Assembly (NCBI GenBank): GCA_026936335.1
Contig: JAPMXV010000052.1
Span: forward strand, 310,001 to 374,000
Direction of reading: 5' to 3'
Length of the DNA stretch: 64,000 bases
DNA from: Mantamonas sphyraenae
Lineage: Eukaryota; CRuMs; Mantamonadidae
The notes below the pieces were generated by a model. It was not told the DNA's origin, searched no databases, and worked only from the letters and a program-made list of their open reading frames with translations. Made by a program: the position numbers and the translations under genes. This document shows positions 22,981 to 34,210 of this stretch, in pieces. The stretch's first letter is position 1; every line of letters begins with the position of its first letter.

Positions 22981-23432
22981 TACCGACAGAGCTGCTTGCC
23001 AACGCAAACTCGAATCTGCAGCCCTGGCGACGACCAGCTCATCTCGTTTTCCTCCTTCAGTTGCCGCGACGGCCCACGCCACGCCGTCGGGAGACCCACG
23101 GTGACACACATGCCTGGTTCCACCGCCTTCTCCGGATCATCCTCGGCATCGACAATGACGAGTTTGCCGTTTCGAATTCCCAACTGAAACTGTGAATCGG
23201 CAAACGCGGGGCACAACCCGGCGTCCATCTCCGTAGTCACATTGGCCCAACGCTGAAACGCTGCCGGGTTTGTGCAGTTGCTCACCACCTTTGTGCGGAA
23301 CAGCGCCTTCCGCGTCCCGTCTTCTCCGTGGCCCCACGCGTGCTCCTCCGTCTCCCTGCGATGCCCACCGGGTGATCGCCGAACCGACAGTTTGCGCTTA
23401 CTCTTTTCCGATGACTTCTTCCCACCAAACAT
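22981..23432 (-). pseudogene. LCCL-repeat protein B, N-terminal fragment
   Basis: The 5' part of the split LCCL-B gene, about 150 residues from Met 23432 (MFGGKKSSEKSKRKL) to the TA at the element border. It aligns with the N-terminal region of LCCL-A: the segments DSQFQLGIRNGKLVIVD and CVGKQLC correspond to ESALALDVHDGHLVFRN and CLGKPHC. In the present genome the frame runs on into the element and stops after about a dozen residues (IGHMTVHMAFG), so a short truncated protein could be made. It is divergent from delta-tubulin, with 92 bp between starts. Confidence 0.8.
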
Positions 23433-23524
23433 CCCGTTGATCGCCGTGGGTTCGTTGATGTCGCGCGCGAGAGTTGGCCAAGCCTCCGCCGCCGCCACAC
23501 CCACCCAATCATCACACGCCACCA

Positions 23525-24942
23525 ATGGCCTGCATCAACGTGCAGATGGGCCAGTGTGGAAACACAGTCGGCTACGAGCTCTACGCCAAGCTGGTGGAGG
23601 AGATGGCCTGCGCCAGCAGCGAGGTGCGCGCTTCTGTGTTTGACACCTTTTTCCGTGCCACCAAGGATTCCGAGCGCGCCGTCGCACGCGCCTGCCTCAT
23701 CGATATGGAGCCCAAAGTCATTTACAGCGTCATGGACTCTGCAGACGCCTCCCCGTCCTGGCAGTACGACCCGGCGCGCGTCTACCACAAACAGAGCGGC
23801 TCTGCAAATAACTGGGCATACGGATACCACCAGCACGGCTCGGCCACCTCGGAAGACATCTTGGAACGGGTTCAGGCCGAGGTGGAGCAGTGTGACGCCT
23901 TGGCAGCCTTTGTGGTGCACCATTCCCTCGCAGGCGGCACCGGCTCGGGCCTGGGCACGGCCATCACCGAGCTCCTGCGCGACGAATACTCGCATGCAAG
24001 CATTGCCAACAACGTGGTCTGGCCATACCGCAGTGGCGAAGTCATCCTGCAGAACTACAACGCCCTGCTTACGCTCTCCCACCTTTACGACGTCTCCGAC
24101 GCCGTGCTCATCTTTGAGAACGACACTGTTCACCACATCTGCCAAAACGGCCTGGGCATCAAACAGGTCCGTTTCCAGGATCTGAACAGGGTCATCGGCC
24201 GCCAGCTCGTCAGTGCCCTGCTCCCGCCTATCCAGACGGCAGCAACGACCTGCAGGCTGCCCTCCCGGGTCTCATTCGCCACATGTGTCCCCATGCGGGC
24301 TACAAGCTCATGCACATCACCGCAGTGCCCCAGTTCAGCGAGCAGAGCAAGGACTTTCAAGTCCACCGCTGGCCGGGGCTCCTCTCTGAGCTGCGCCAGA
24401 TGGTCATCACACGCAGCAAAACCACAGTCGGCATGAACTGGCAACTCGGCGCAGGCGCGGGCTCTTCTTCCTCCTCGTCCTCGTCCTCGTCCTCGTCCTC
24501 ATCCTCCGCCAATCGCCGATACCGAGCAGCCGCACGCAGCAAGGCTTCCGATGGCCAATTTGTGGCCACCACCACACTGGCTGCTCGCCTTGTGCTGCGT
24601 GGCTCCAACGCACATGCAGTCAACGTGGAGGATTGGCTCGACCCACGTATGTATGCCTCCTGGAATGCCGACGATGCCTTCCAGTGCTTGACCCACACAG
24701 ACGACTTTGACGGCTATGAAAAGGCTGCTAGTGTCGTCCACAACGACGACAGCGTCGCAGAGCCTCTCGAAGCCCTTGTGGCCAAGGCCTACGAGATGTT
24801 CCGTGCCCAAGCCTTTCTCCACCACTTTGAAAAGTGCGGCGTCAGCAAGGTCGACTTTGTCGAGCGCCTTGTCCAGCTCGAGCAGATCATTGATTCCTAC
24901 TCCTCGCTCGGCAAGGCCAAAGGCAAGGACGCAGACAGGTAG
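23525..24942 (+). CDS. TUBD1: Delta-tubulin (with one reading-frame break)
   Basis: Starting at ATG 23525 (MACINVQMGQCGNTVGYELY), the protein carries delta-tubulin signatures: ARACLIDMEPKVI, GSANNWAYGY, the GTP-binding loop LAGGTGSGLGT, NNVVWPYRSGEVILQNYN and later TAVPQFSEQSKDF and WPGLLSELRQM. Delta-tubulin is needed for triplet microtubules of basal bodies and centrioles, so its presence suggests a flagellate stage. At about 24225 (GCCCTGCTCCCGCCTATCC) the frame jumps: the first part needs frame 23525, while the rest continues one base out (YPDGSNDLQAALPGLIRH). A single missing base restores an unbroken tubulin. A 47-bp GTCAGT-AG intron would also fit but would delete a conserved segment. 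A Ser run (TCC repeats near 24465-24505) sits in the C-terminal half. Confidence 0.88.
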
Positions 24943-25353
24943 AGCTGGACGGAGAGTGGAACGGTGGAGATGCCCCTGTTTGCACAGCATCCGCCCTCCT
25001 CCATCCAACAATTCTCCTGTCCTCACCAACACCAGCAGCCATGCTGTTCGGCTAACCATCACCACACGCACACATTGTACAGTGCACAGACGACTTTACG
25101 ACTTCTTCACCCTCCTCTCCTCCTCCCTCCTTGTACGTGCGCCTGCGGTTCGGGACGCGGATCCACTCTCCACCATCGCCAATGACGATCAAACTCAATG
25201 CACAATGGAATCTCGTTAAACTTAACCACGCAAAAAAAGCAAGTGGTCGTGATGAGATTGCAGAAAAACTTCATCTGAGGCACTTTCCGCTTGCACCGTT
25301 TTCCCTCTCCTCTGCGCATGCGCTCCTTCTCCTCCTCCCACTGCTCACACTGC
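24943..25353. other. Intergenic spacer between convergent genes
   Basis: This 411-bp gap is the only long spacer between convergent stops in the window. I see no ORF with recognisable homology, no tRNA-like cloverleaf and no repeat. It probably contains the 3' UTRs of delta-tubulin and the aminopeptidase. Confidence 0.6.
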
Positions 25354-28300
25354 TCACACTGCCTTGTTTGCGGCCACCCAGTTGCACACGTTGGTCAGAT
25401 GGGTCTGGGTCCACTGGATGCGGTCCTTGATGCCCTCGAGACCCGCGGCCAGCGCCCGGTCGTACCCGCTTTGGTCCTTGCCCTTGAAAAACGCGGCCAC
25501 GTCGTCGTACTCCTCCTGCGTCGTCTTGACACGCAGCAGCGACTTGATGATCTCCACCAGCGAGAACGACTGCGTGCCAAAGCGCGTGTGCAGCGTGCCA
25601 AAGTTGCTCTTGAACCAGCCCCAGGTCGTCGGCCCGCCGTTCACAGTGCTGCCGCACAACGCCACAATGAACACCGGATCCTGCGCACGCAGCTTTGCAT
25701 CGCCACTCAAGCTGTAATCCAGCATCTTGCGCACATCCACCGTCGACTGAGCCTGTGTCAGTGCATACTGCATCATCATGCGTGTCGACAGCGTGCTCTC
25801 CGCCTTGTACTTGTTGAACAGCTTGTCGAACCGTGCCGTGCCGCCCCAGCGCATGGCCGACACAAGCACAGGCAGCAACATCGAGTTGTCCACCGACGCC
25901 TTGCCGTCCACCCACTGGTCAAACAAAGGCAGGCCCTTTTCCTTGGCCGTACTTTCGCTGTTCACTGCCATCGCCTGCTGCACAAACGACCGCATGATCT
26001 TGTTCGGGTGCGCCTCATTCGCAGGTGCATTCCACCCCAGCGTCACACTCGTTGCGTTCAGCAGCGCCGCAATGTACGCCTCCAGGTCCTGCTCGCAGCC
26101 CGTGTTTGCGTGCACCAGCACCTTCAGCCCGCCCAGCTCACCCACCATTGCCTGCAGCGGCACAAGCGCCTGTTCCGTCTTTGCGTTCTTGGTCAGCTTC
26201 AGGGCATTGGTCATGGTCTGCAACCCGGCGCTCGCAAGCGCAAACGTGTCGTACACGAGACCCGCTCGATCCACGCTGGACAACTTGTTGCCATTCGTCA
26301 TCGAAGCAGCCAGTGCGTCAAACATGGCCTGCGGATAGTTCACACGGTAGAAGCCGTTCTGGTTCCAGTTGGCCTTCATCCAGCCGTCTGCGCCAATGTT
26401 GAAGTTGATCGCCTTTGTGTTCCGCTCTCCGTTCAGCAGCTGCACCACCGTCGTCGTGCTCCCTTCCGTGCGGTAGTCAAACGGTGACACCCACATAACC
26501 TCGTTTTGGCCCGTGTTCAGCTTCTCGTTGGAAAAGAATCGGTCCTGGCGAGCTGTCACCAAATTCGGCGTCGTTTGCGTCAAGTTGAACACGGGGAATC
26601 CCGGCTGCGTCAGGTACGACTGCATCATGTCTGCCACCTTGATGTTGTTGTTACGCACCGTGTCCGTGAACGCCTGCCACAGGTCACTGCTCTTGGCGTT
26701 TCCGTACGCATGGCGGTTGATGTACAGCTTGATGGCGTCCGTAAACGCAGCCTGCGTCGCCGCCACGTCCAGATAACCACGCAGCATGCGCAGCACAGAC
26801 GCGCCCTTCTTGTACGAGATCGAGTCAAACAGCTGTCGGATCTCGCTCGGGTTGTTCACCTCAAGCTGGATCTTGTGCGTGCTCTGCTTGGCATCCAGCA
26901 CCATGGCCGCCTGCACTTCGTTGGCATACAACTTGTCCAGCATGCCCCACGACGGCTCCACGTTGTTGGCGCCCAGGTACGACACGTACGTCGCAAAGCC
27001 CTCGTTCAACCACAGATCGTCCCACCACTCCATCGTCACCAGATCGCCAAACCACTGGTGTGCCAGCTCGTGCGTCACTGTCACAAGCACGCCCTCCTGC
27101 ACGCGCGGGTTCGTCAGGTTGCCCTCCACGTACAGAGCCGACTCGGAAAACGTGATGCAGCCCCAGTTTTCCATGCCTCCCTCCTTGTAGTCCGGGATGG
27201 CAATCAGGTCCATCTTGGGCAGCGGGAAAGGGTGGCCAAACAGCGAGCTGTAGTACGGCAGCGTCTTGACCGCAGCGTTCAGTGCAAAGTTGCCCACCGT
27301 GTTGCGCTCGGGAGGCATCCACACGTTCACCTGCGTGCCCTCCGTCGTCTTGGCTCCCACCGACACGTAGTCGCACACCACAAACACAACCAGATACGTG
27401 CTCATGCGCGGCGTTGTCTTGAACTTCACCACCTTGCTCTTTCCGTCCTTGCTCTCCGTGTTGCTCTCTTGCGGCATGTTGCTCAGCACCGTCGGGTACT
27501 TCTTCGGCGCCGTGATCGTGATCGTAAAGTTTGCCTTCATGTTTGGCTGGTCAAAGCACGGGAACGCCTTGCGCGCGTCTGTCGGCTACCCTCGCGCGCA
27601 TAGTGTGTCACGCCGCCCATCGTCCCATCGTCACCATTCCACCGACCCAAGCGCACAGATCGTGTGTGTGTGTGTGTGTATGCGCGTTTGGTCGTGCCAG
27701 TTGTCAGCAAGCTGCCACAACATCGCTCACTTCCGTCTCCACTCCTCACCACCCTCCCCCCCCGCCCCCTTTTACCTCAAAGTCGGTGGACATCATGTAC
27801 ACCTTTTCGTTCTTGTCGTTCAGCCGCTGGGCGCGGTAGGCACCTGAAAGCTGGTCGGTGTAAATCGACGCCTGGTACTCCAGCTCCATTTCCAGAGGAC
27901 CCACGGGCAGATCGTGGCGAAAGTAAAACACATGCACCTCGTACTTGACGCTCGACGACGTCTGGATGGGCACAATTGCCTTGCCGTTCCGCCACACCTT
28001 GTTCCGCAACAACTTCAAGTCCTTGCCATGGAACACAATCTTGTTGGTGGGTTTCACAACCTGTGTGTGTGTGTGCGTGGGTGCATGTCGATACCGCGCC
28101 TGTGTGTCAGAGATCCAGCCTGTGTCTGTGTGTCCCTCCTCGCCCCGTGGCGCGCCCAACCTCGTTTGCGCCCAAGCCCTCCCGTTTTCTCCGCCCTGCC
28201 GCCCTTCCTTACGTTCATCTTGATGCGCACGGTGCCGTACAGAACCCAGTTGTCCATGTCTGGAGCCAGGTTGAGCTCGTACGACGTCGGCTGGATGTTC

Positions 28301-28449
28301 TCCGGCAGCTGGTACGCCTCATACGGCGGATACTTGCTCACGAACGTCTTGGCGATGGGCAGCAGCACAAGCACCACCACCGTGATCGCTGCCGCCACAA
28401 AAACCACAGCAAACGCAGTGATCAGCACTCCCTTTGTGCTCGAGTCCAT
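25354..28449 (-). CDS. M1-family metallo-aminopeptidase, type II membrane protein
   Basis: Exons 28213-28449, 27776-28060 and 25354-27585 give 917 residues in one frame. Both introns (152 and 190 bp) were placed by frame and by the conserved junction [17 protein letters not shown] short cytosolic N-terminus precedes one hydrophobic helix ([18 protein letters not shown]). The ectodomain has the exopeptidase motif GGMENWG (310-316), the zinc site HELAHQWFG with H346, E347 and H350, and the downstream Glu ligand E369 (LNEGFATY). A C-terminal ERAP1-like helical domain completes it. It removes N-terminal residues from peptides, at the cell surface or in the secretory lumen, like APN/CD13. Several NxT/S sites suggest glycosylation. 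Length and domain order are normal for the family. Confidence 0.95.
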
Positions 28450-28905
28450 TGTCGACCACCCTGGGCAGCTCGATACCCTGTGTATACCCACGTACGCACG
28501 CCATAAACGCACAAATGGGTCGTCAGCTTCTTCAGGCCTTTCCTCCCGTCCTTGCCACACGCCTGCAAAACCCACAGCGGCCTCTCTCTCTGTCTCGCTC
28601 TCTCTCTATGTCTTCCTCTTTCTCCTCTCCATCTCCGAAGCGTACTGGACCGCCTCCCCACGCATCCCCTCGCTACGCAAACCTACGGAATCGGGTCGCT
28701 TTCGTCCACCATCAGCTTGCGAAAGCGTCGCGAACCGCCTGCGCGTCCGCCCTGATCGCCGGCCAGTAGGCCATGCTCCTCGTCTTCACTCGCTACCGGT
28801 TGATACTTGCCCGACATGCGCCGTGAATTGCGGTTTTCGTTGGGTCTCGCTCGCGCGCCCGTCTTGCCCGTTGTCGTCCATCCAAATCCCTTCTTCGCCA
28901 CCATC
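28450..28905. promoter_or_regulatory. Divergent intergenic region between the aminopeptidase and exportin-1
   Basis: These 456 bp hold both 5' UTRs and presumably both promoters. A CT-rich tract (about 28572-28640, repeated TCTCTC) is the only clear feature. No TATA box or other named element could be assigned. Confidence 0.4.
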
Positions 28906-31900
28906 ATGGACCGCCTGCTGGATCGAAACGGCGACTTTGACGTGACTGCATTCGATGCAGTCGTCGACATCTTTGAAGACCCGCAACCAAACGCGGACGA
29001 CGTATGTCATCGCACGTTCCCACACCTCACCATCGCCGTTGCCAGCCCATATCAGCAATCCGCCCTTTGCATGTGCCAATCCTGCCTTCCTTGCCTCCCC
29101 TCGCCGCCTGCGCAGCCCTCCACCATCACATTCCTGCAAACCGCAGTCCGCTGACATCGCGAGCCCAACTCCCGACGCCTTGCAAACGCAGTGGGAGGAG
29201 GCCAACGAGGTGCTCAACGAGCTCATGGAGCAGGATGACGCCTGGGAAAAGGTCGACCAGATCCTGGAGCAGAGCACAAGCGTCCCGTCCAAGTTCCACG
29301 CCCTCAGGATACTCGAAAAGACCATCCAGCACAGGTGGAAGGCGCTCCCTGCCGAGCAGCGTTCCGCCATCCGCGACTTTATTGTCGACGCCATCATCAC
29401 AAAGACCTCGGACTACGACACCATGACCGCACAACGCAGCTACATCAAGAAGCTCAACAGTTGTCTCATCGAGGTCAGTGCACCTCCATCCATTCCCTCG
29501 CCCTGCGCCTGCCTTCCCCGTCAGGCCCTTGTTCCTGACCGCCTGACCAACTCCACTCACACGCGTTGCCACCTCCCTCCAGATCCTCAAGCGTGAGTGG
29601 CCCCACAACTGGCCCTCCTTCATCCCTGACATCGTTGGGGCTGGCCGTGCCAACGAGAGCATCTGCGAAAACAACATGAAGATCCTCCTCCTCCTCAGGT
29701 CAGTTCTCGAGGCGCGCCAAAATGGGAAACGGAAACTACGCCCTGGCCGTTCTCCCCGCCCTTCGCCCTTGCCCCACTCCCCACGCACATCCTCTCGCCC
29801 GCCCCACCCTCCCTCCTTGCCTATCCTCTCCACACATCCATCCCTTCACCCTCCTCGCTGCCTTCTTCCCTCCCCTTTGCCGCCGTCCGTCGGTCCGCGA
29901 CTCGCGCATTTTTCCACGCTCCGCTCCTTTCCCACACCACCATGTGCATGCTCCTATCCTCCCCCTCTCCACGCATGGCTTCCCTCTCCTGCATCCCTTG
30001 TGTGTACGGGCCTCCTTCATGCCCCACTCCCCTCACTGCGTCCAATCCGCTCACACCGCACCGTCCCGCTCACGTGTCACTCCACGTCCATCCTTTGCCC
30101 ATCCGTTGCCCACCACAGTGAGGATATCTTTGACTTTTCCGAGGGACGCATCACCTCACGCAAGACCCAGGAGCTCAAGTCCTCCCTCAACCAGGAGTTT
30201 GACATTGTCTACGACCTCATCATGGAGGTCCTCACAGACTACGTCGACAACACTTCCCTCGTCTACCACACCCTTGGCACCCTCCAGGGCTTCCTCAGCT
30301 GGATTCCCGTCGGCTACATCTTTGAAACAAACATGGTGCAGAGTCTCGTCTCCAACTGTCTTCCCGTCGAGAAGCTGCGCAACCGCACCCTCCGCTGCCT
30401 CATCGAAATCGCAAACCTCGCCGTCGACAACGACGACTACTTCCGTGTCCAGGTTGACATGTACGTCGGCGTCATGCAGGAGCTCGAAAACATCCTCGTC
30501 GACCTCGAGCGCCAGATCCAGCCCGAGGACCAGGCCGACCTCTGGAACGCCATCTGGCTCGAGGGCTCTTCCGACGACGCAGAGTTTGTCCGCATCGTCG
30601 GCCTCTTCCTCGTCGCCATCTTCAAGCACCACGGCGAAGCCCTCGAAAAGGAGGAGAGCCAGCTCGTCTTTGCCGGCCACGAGCTCCTCCTCGACATCTC
30701 TTCCGTCGAGGACGTCGAGGTCTTCAAATTGTGCCTCGAATACTGGAAGCACCTCGCCAAGCAGCTGTACATGATCGGCCCCTGGAGGTACCAGAAGAAA
30801 AAGGGCCCCGGCGGCCTCAAGATCGGCTCCTCTCGCACGCAGGCCTTCCGCGTCAACGACCGCCAGGACGACGACAGCGAACGCATCGCCTACTTTGCCG
30901 CCATCCTCTCCAAGCTTCGAAGGCTCCTCATCGAGCGCATGCCCAGGCCTGAGGAGGTTCTCATTGTCGAGGACGAGTTTGGCAAGATCATCAAGGAGCG
31001 CCTCAAGGACACAGACGCCATTGCCATGTACAAGAACATGAAGGCCACTCTCGTGTTCCTCACCCATCTCGACGGCAAAGACACAGAAGAAATCATGCAG
31101 GACAAGCTGCGCTTGCAAAAGAACCCCAAGCACTACTCCTGGCACTCTCTGAACACCCTCTGCTGGGCCATCGGCGCCATCAGCGGCTCCCAGGGCGTCG
31201 ACTCGGAGAAGCGTTTCCTCGTCACCGTCATTCGCGACCTCCTCACCCTTGTCGAGAACAAATCCGGCAAGGACAACAAGGCAATGATCGCCTCCAACAT
31301 CATGTACATTGTGTCCCAGTACCCGCGGTTCCTCAAGGCCCACTGGCACTTTCTCACCACCGTCGTCACAAAACTCTTTGAGTTTATGCTTGAAACCCAT
31401 CCGGGTGTGCAGGACATGGCCGTCGAAACCTTCCTCAAGATCTCCTCCCGCTGCGCCCTCAAGTTTGCCACGCCCCAGGACAAGAACGACGACCCCTACG
31501 TCGAGGACATCCTACTCAAGCTGCCCAAGCACATCCAGCTCCTCGAGCCCCACCAGGTCCACATGCTCTACGAGTCTGTCGGCCACATGATTGCCGCCGT
31601 CGAGTCGGCCGACATGCGTGAGCAGTACCTCACCGAAATGTTTGAGCTGCCCAACCAGCAGTGGAACCAGCTCATGGACGCCGCCAGCGCAAACGTCGAC
31701 TCCCTCCAAGACCCAGGCATGTGCTCCGACATTGCAAACATCCTTGGCGTCAACGAAAAGGTCGCCGGCTCCGCCGGTCCGTCCTACGAGACCCAACTCA
31801 GCCGCATCTACATGGACCTCTTTGACGTCTATCGCACCGTCAGTGGCTTTATCAGCGAGCAGTACGCACAGGACAACGTCCACCAGGACCAGGTTGCCGC

Positions 31901-32927
31901 CTGGCGCACTGTCAAGCAGTACACCGTCAAACTCGTCGAGGCCTTTATCCGCAACGCAGAGGATCTCGACATGGTCACCAACGACTTTCTGCCGCCCCTT
32001 CTCGACACCGTCCTCAACGACTACAACGAGAGTGAGCCCGAGGCTCGCGACGCAGAGGTCCTCGCCCTCACAGGCACCATCATCAGCTCTCTCAACGGAC
32101 GCCTCTCTGAAGATATGCTCACACAGGTGTTTACCACTGTGTTTGAGGTCACCGTCAACATGCTCCGCGACGGCTACAGCGACTTTACAGACATCCGCCT
32201 CGAGTTTTACAAGCTGCTCACCGCCTTCAACGACCACGGCTTCGAAGTCTTTCTCAACATCAACGAGGAGCTGTTCTCCCTGTTTATCAACGCCCTCATC
32301 CACGGCATGCGCAGCTACGACCGCCAAATCAGCGAAATTTCCCTCACCCTGCTGGAGAACTTCCTGGTCAACGTGCGCCAGTCGCCCATCAGCGACGACT
32401 TTTTCTCCGCCTACTTTGTGCACCTGCTCGAAGAGCTGCTGGTCATCCTCACCGACGCCCTGCACGCGGGCTCCCTGCGTATCCTGGCCAACATTCTGGC
32501 CATGATGTTCGACATGGTCATTGGCGAGGAAATCGGCCTGCCCATCTGGGACGAGAACGACGAGACCATCAATCTGGAAACCGTGGAGATGAACAACCCG
32601 CTGTTCTTGCATGGCCACATGATGCATCTGATCGGCAGCTCCTTCAAGAATCTGTCGGAGAGCCAGGTCGAGCGTTTTGTGGACAACCTCGGCGACACGT
32701 GCCAAGACCCGCACGCCTTCAAGGAGGAGTTGCGCGATTTTTTGGTTGAGATGAACGAGTACTCTGACGACAGCGATAACGACAAATACCTTGCCTACGA
32801 GGAGGAGGAGGAGCGCCAGCGCCAACAGGATGAGATGAACGAGTACGAGCTCAGTGTCCCGGGTCTCGTTGGGCCCTTTGACTCCAGGAGAAAGGGCCAA
32901 GATATGGCGGAGGAGGACATGGATTGA
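28906..32927 (+). CDS. XPO1: Exportin-1 (CRM1)
   Basis: Exons 28906-29001, 29192-29473, 29583-29698 and 30119-32927 give 1,100 residues. Two of the introns use the donor GTCAGT. The protein follows exportin-1 along its full length: the CRM1 N-terminal HEAT repeats, ILKREWPHNWPSFIPDIVGA, FLSWIPVGYIFET, the NES-groove region FLVTVIRDLL...GKDNKAMIASNIMYIVSQYPRFL, and the C-terminal AFKEELRDFLVEMNEYSDD. It carries leucine-rich NES cargo out of the nucleus with RanGTP. At the residue matching human Cys528, which leptomycin B alkylates, this protein has Val (residue 543, codon 31251-31253). The C-terminal tail is acidic with a VPGLVGPF motif, as in the family. Confidence 0.97.
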
Positions 32928-33035
32928 ACTCGAAATGGAAGCACAGAATCAAAATGAGAGAGTGGAAGAATCGTTTCGCTGCGTCGTCCGCCACCCCACC
33001 CACCGCATCCCTCTGCTGCCTGACCCGACACAGCC

Positions 33036-34196
33036 ATGTTCAATTCCACCACATCCCAGCGCCCGTCTCTATCGCCGGTGCTGCCTGTGACCAATGTCAG
33101 CCAGCCTGTCGAGCTGCCTGCAGCGGCCGCGGCCGAGGCAAAGGGCAAGCAAGACCTCGACGCAGACGAGAGGCAGTTTCTCGTGTCCGTCATCGACTTT
33201 TCATCTCTACCCGCTTGGGCTCAGATGATGATTGCCGTCACTGGCATCTTTGGGGGCTATGTTGTGTACGGCTACGCCCAGGAGCGTCTTTTCCGCACGC
33301 CGGGCTTCACCTTTGGCTGGGTCCTCACCCTCTTCCAGTTTACTGTGTACGCCGTGCTTAGTGGCACCGAGCGCGTGCTCACGGGTGACGTCCAGCGACG
33401 TGCTCCCTGGTGGTCCTACGCCATCTTGGCCTTTACCCTCGTCGCAAGCATGGGCCTCAGCAACACTGCCTGCACCATCCTCCCCTACCCGACCCAGGTC
33501 GTTTTCAAGTCCACAAAGACCATCCCTGTCATGATTGCAGGCTTTTTCATCCTCGGCCAGTCCTACCAGTTTCTGGAATACGTCGCCACGGGCCTTCTCA
33601 CCGCGGGCCTCATTACATTCACCCTCGCCGACCAGACGGCTCGTGGATCCCTCGAGTTTCCCACCGCCGGCATCCTTCTCATGACAGGCGCCCTTTGCGG
33701 CGATGCCTGCATTGCCAACTACCAAAGTCTGGTGTTCCGCAAGTTCAAGGTCAACCCCCGCGAAATGCTCTACTACTCCGACGTTGTCGGTGCCGCCTAC
33801 CTGCTCGTCATTGCCTTTGCCGTCGGCGAACTCTTCCCTGCCATCTATTATCTGTACAATTACCCATCTCTGGTCGGCTGGATGCTCGTCTTTTCTGTAA
33901 GTGGCTACATAGGCGTGCAGTTTGTCCTCGCCGCCATCCGTCGCTTCGGCCCGCTCCTCGTCGTCGTCATCACCTCCACACGCAAGGCTGTCACCCTCGT
34001 GGTCAGCTTCATTGTGTTTCCCAAGCCCATGGCTCCTGGCCACGTCTACGGCGGCGTCATTCTCTTTTCCGGCATCCTTCTCCACGCCTACGTCAAGAAC
34101 AGGGCGGACGTTGACCGCATTGTGCGCATCTGGGTCGCCAAAATGATGGCCACCCGCGCAAGCAATGGCGAACACCGAAAGTTGCTGGATGTGTGA
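33036..34196 (+). CDS. SLC35B3: PAPS-transporter-like nucleotide-sugar transporter (SLC35B family)
   Basis: A single exon of 386 residues with about ten membrane helices after a soluble N-terminus of about 60 residues. Motifs of SLC35B2/B3 transporters are clear: GGYVVYGYAQERLF, SMGLSNTACTILPYPTQVVFKSTKTIPVM, LITFTLADQT, CGDACIANYQ and ITSTRKAVTLVVSFIVFPKP. These proteins exchange 3'-phosphoadenosine 5'-phosphosulfate into the Golgi lumen for sulfation. The closest match by motif is B3 (PAPST2), but B2 and B3 cannot be separated firmly by eye. It is co-directional with XPO1 (108 bp gap), and its stop lies 14 bp from the stop of the convergent VPS54-like gene. Confidence 0.88.
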   Translation: MFNSTTSQRPSLSPVLPVTNVSQPVELPAAAAAEAKGKQDLDADERQFLVSVIDFSSLPAWAQMMIAVTGIFGGYVVYGYAQERLFRTPGFTFGWVLTLFQFTVYAVLSGTERVLTGDVQRRAPWWSYAILAFTLVASMGLSNTACTILPYPTQVVFKSTKTIPVMIAGFFILGQSYQFLEYVATGLLTAGLITFTLADQTARGSLEFPTAGILLMTGALCGDACIANYQSLVFRKFKVNPREMLYYSDVVGAAYLLVIAFAVGELFPAIYYLYNYPSLVGWMLVFSVSGYIGVQFVLAAIRRFGPLLVVVITSTRKAVTLVVSFIVFPKPMAPGHVYGGVILFSGILLHAYVKNRADVDRIVRIWVAKMMATRASNGEHRKLLDV

Positions 34197-34210
34197 CAAC
34201 AACTCAAGGT

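Noticed and set aside
24943-25353. tRNA or small RNA gene in the delta-tubulin/aminopeptidase spacer
   Set aside because: I found no cloverleaf-like arms, no B box and no terminator-like T run.
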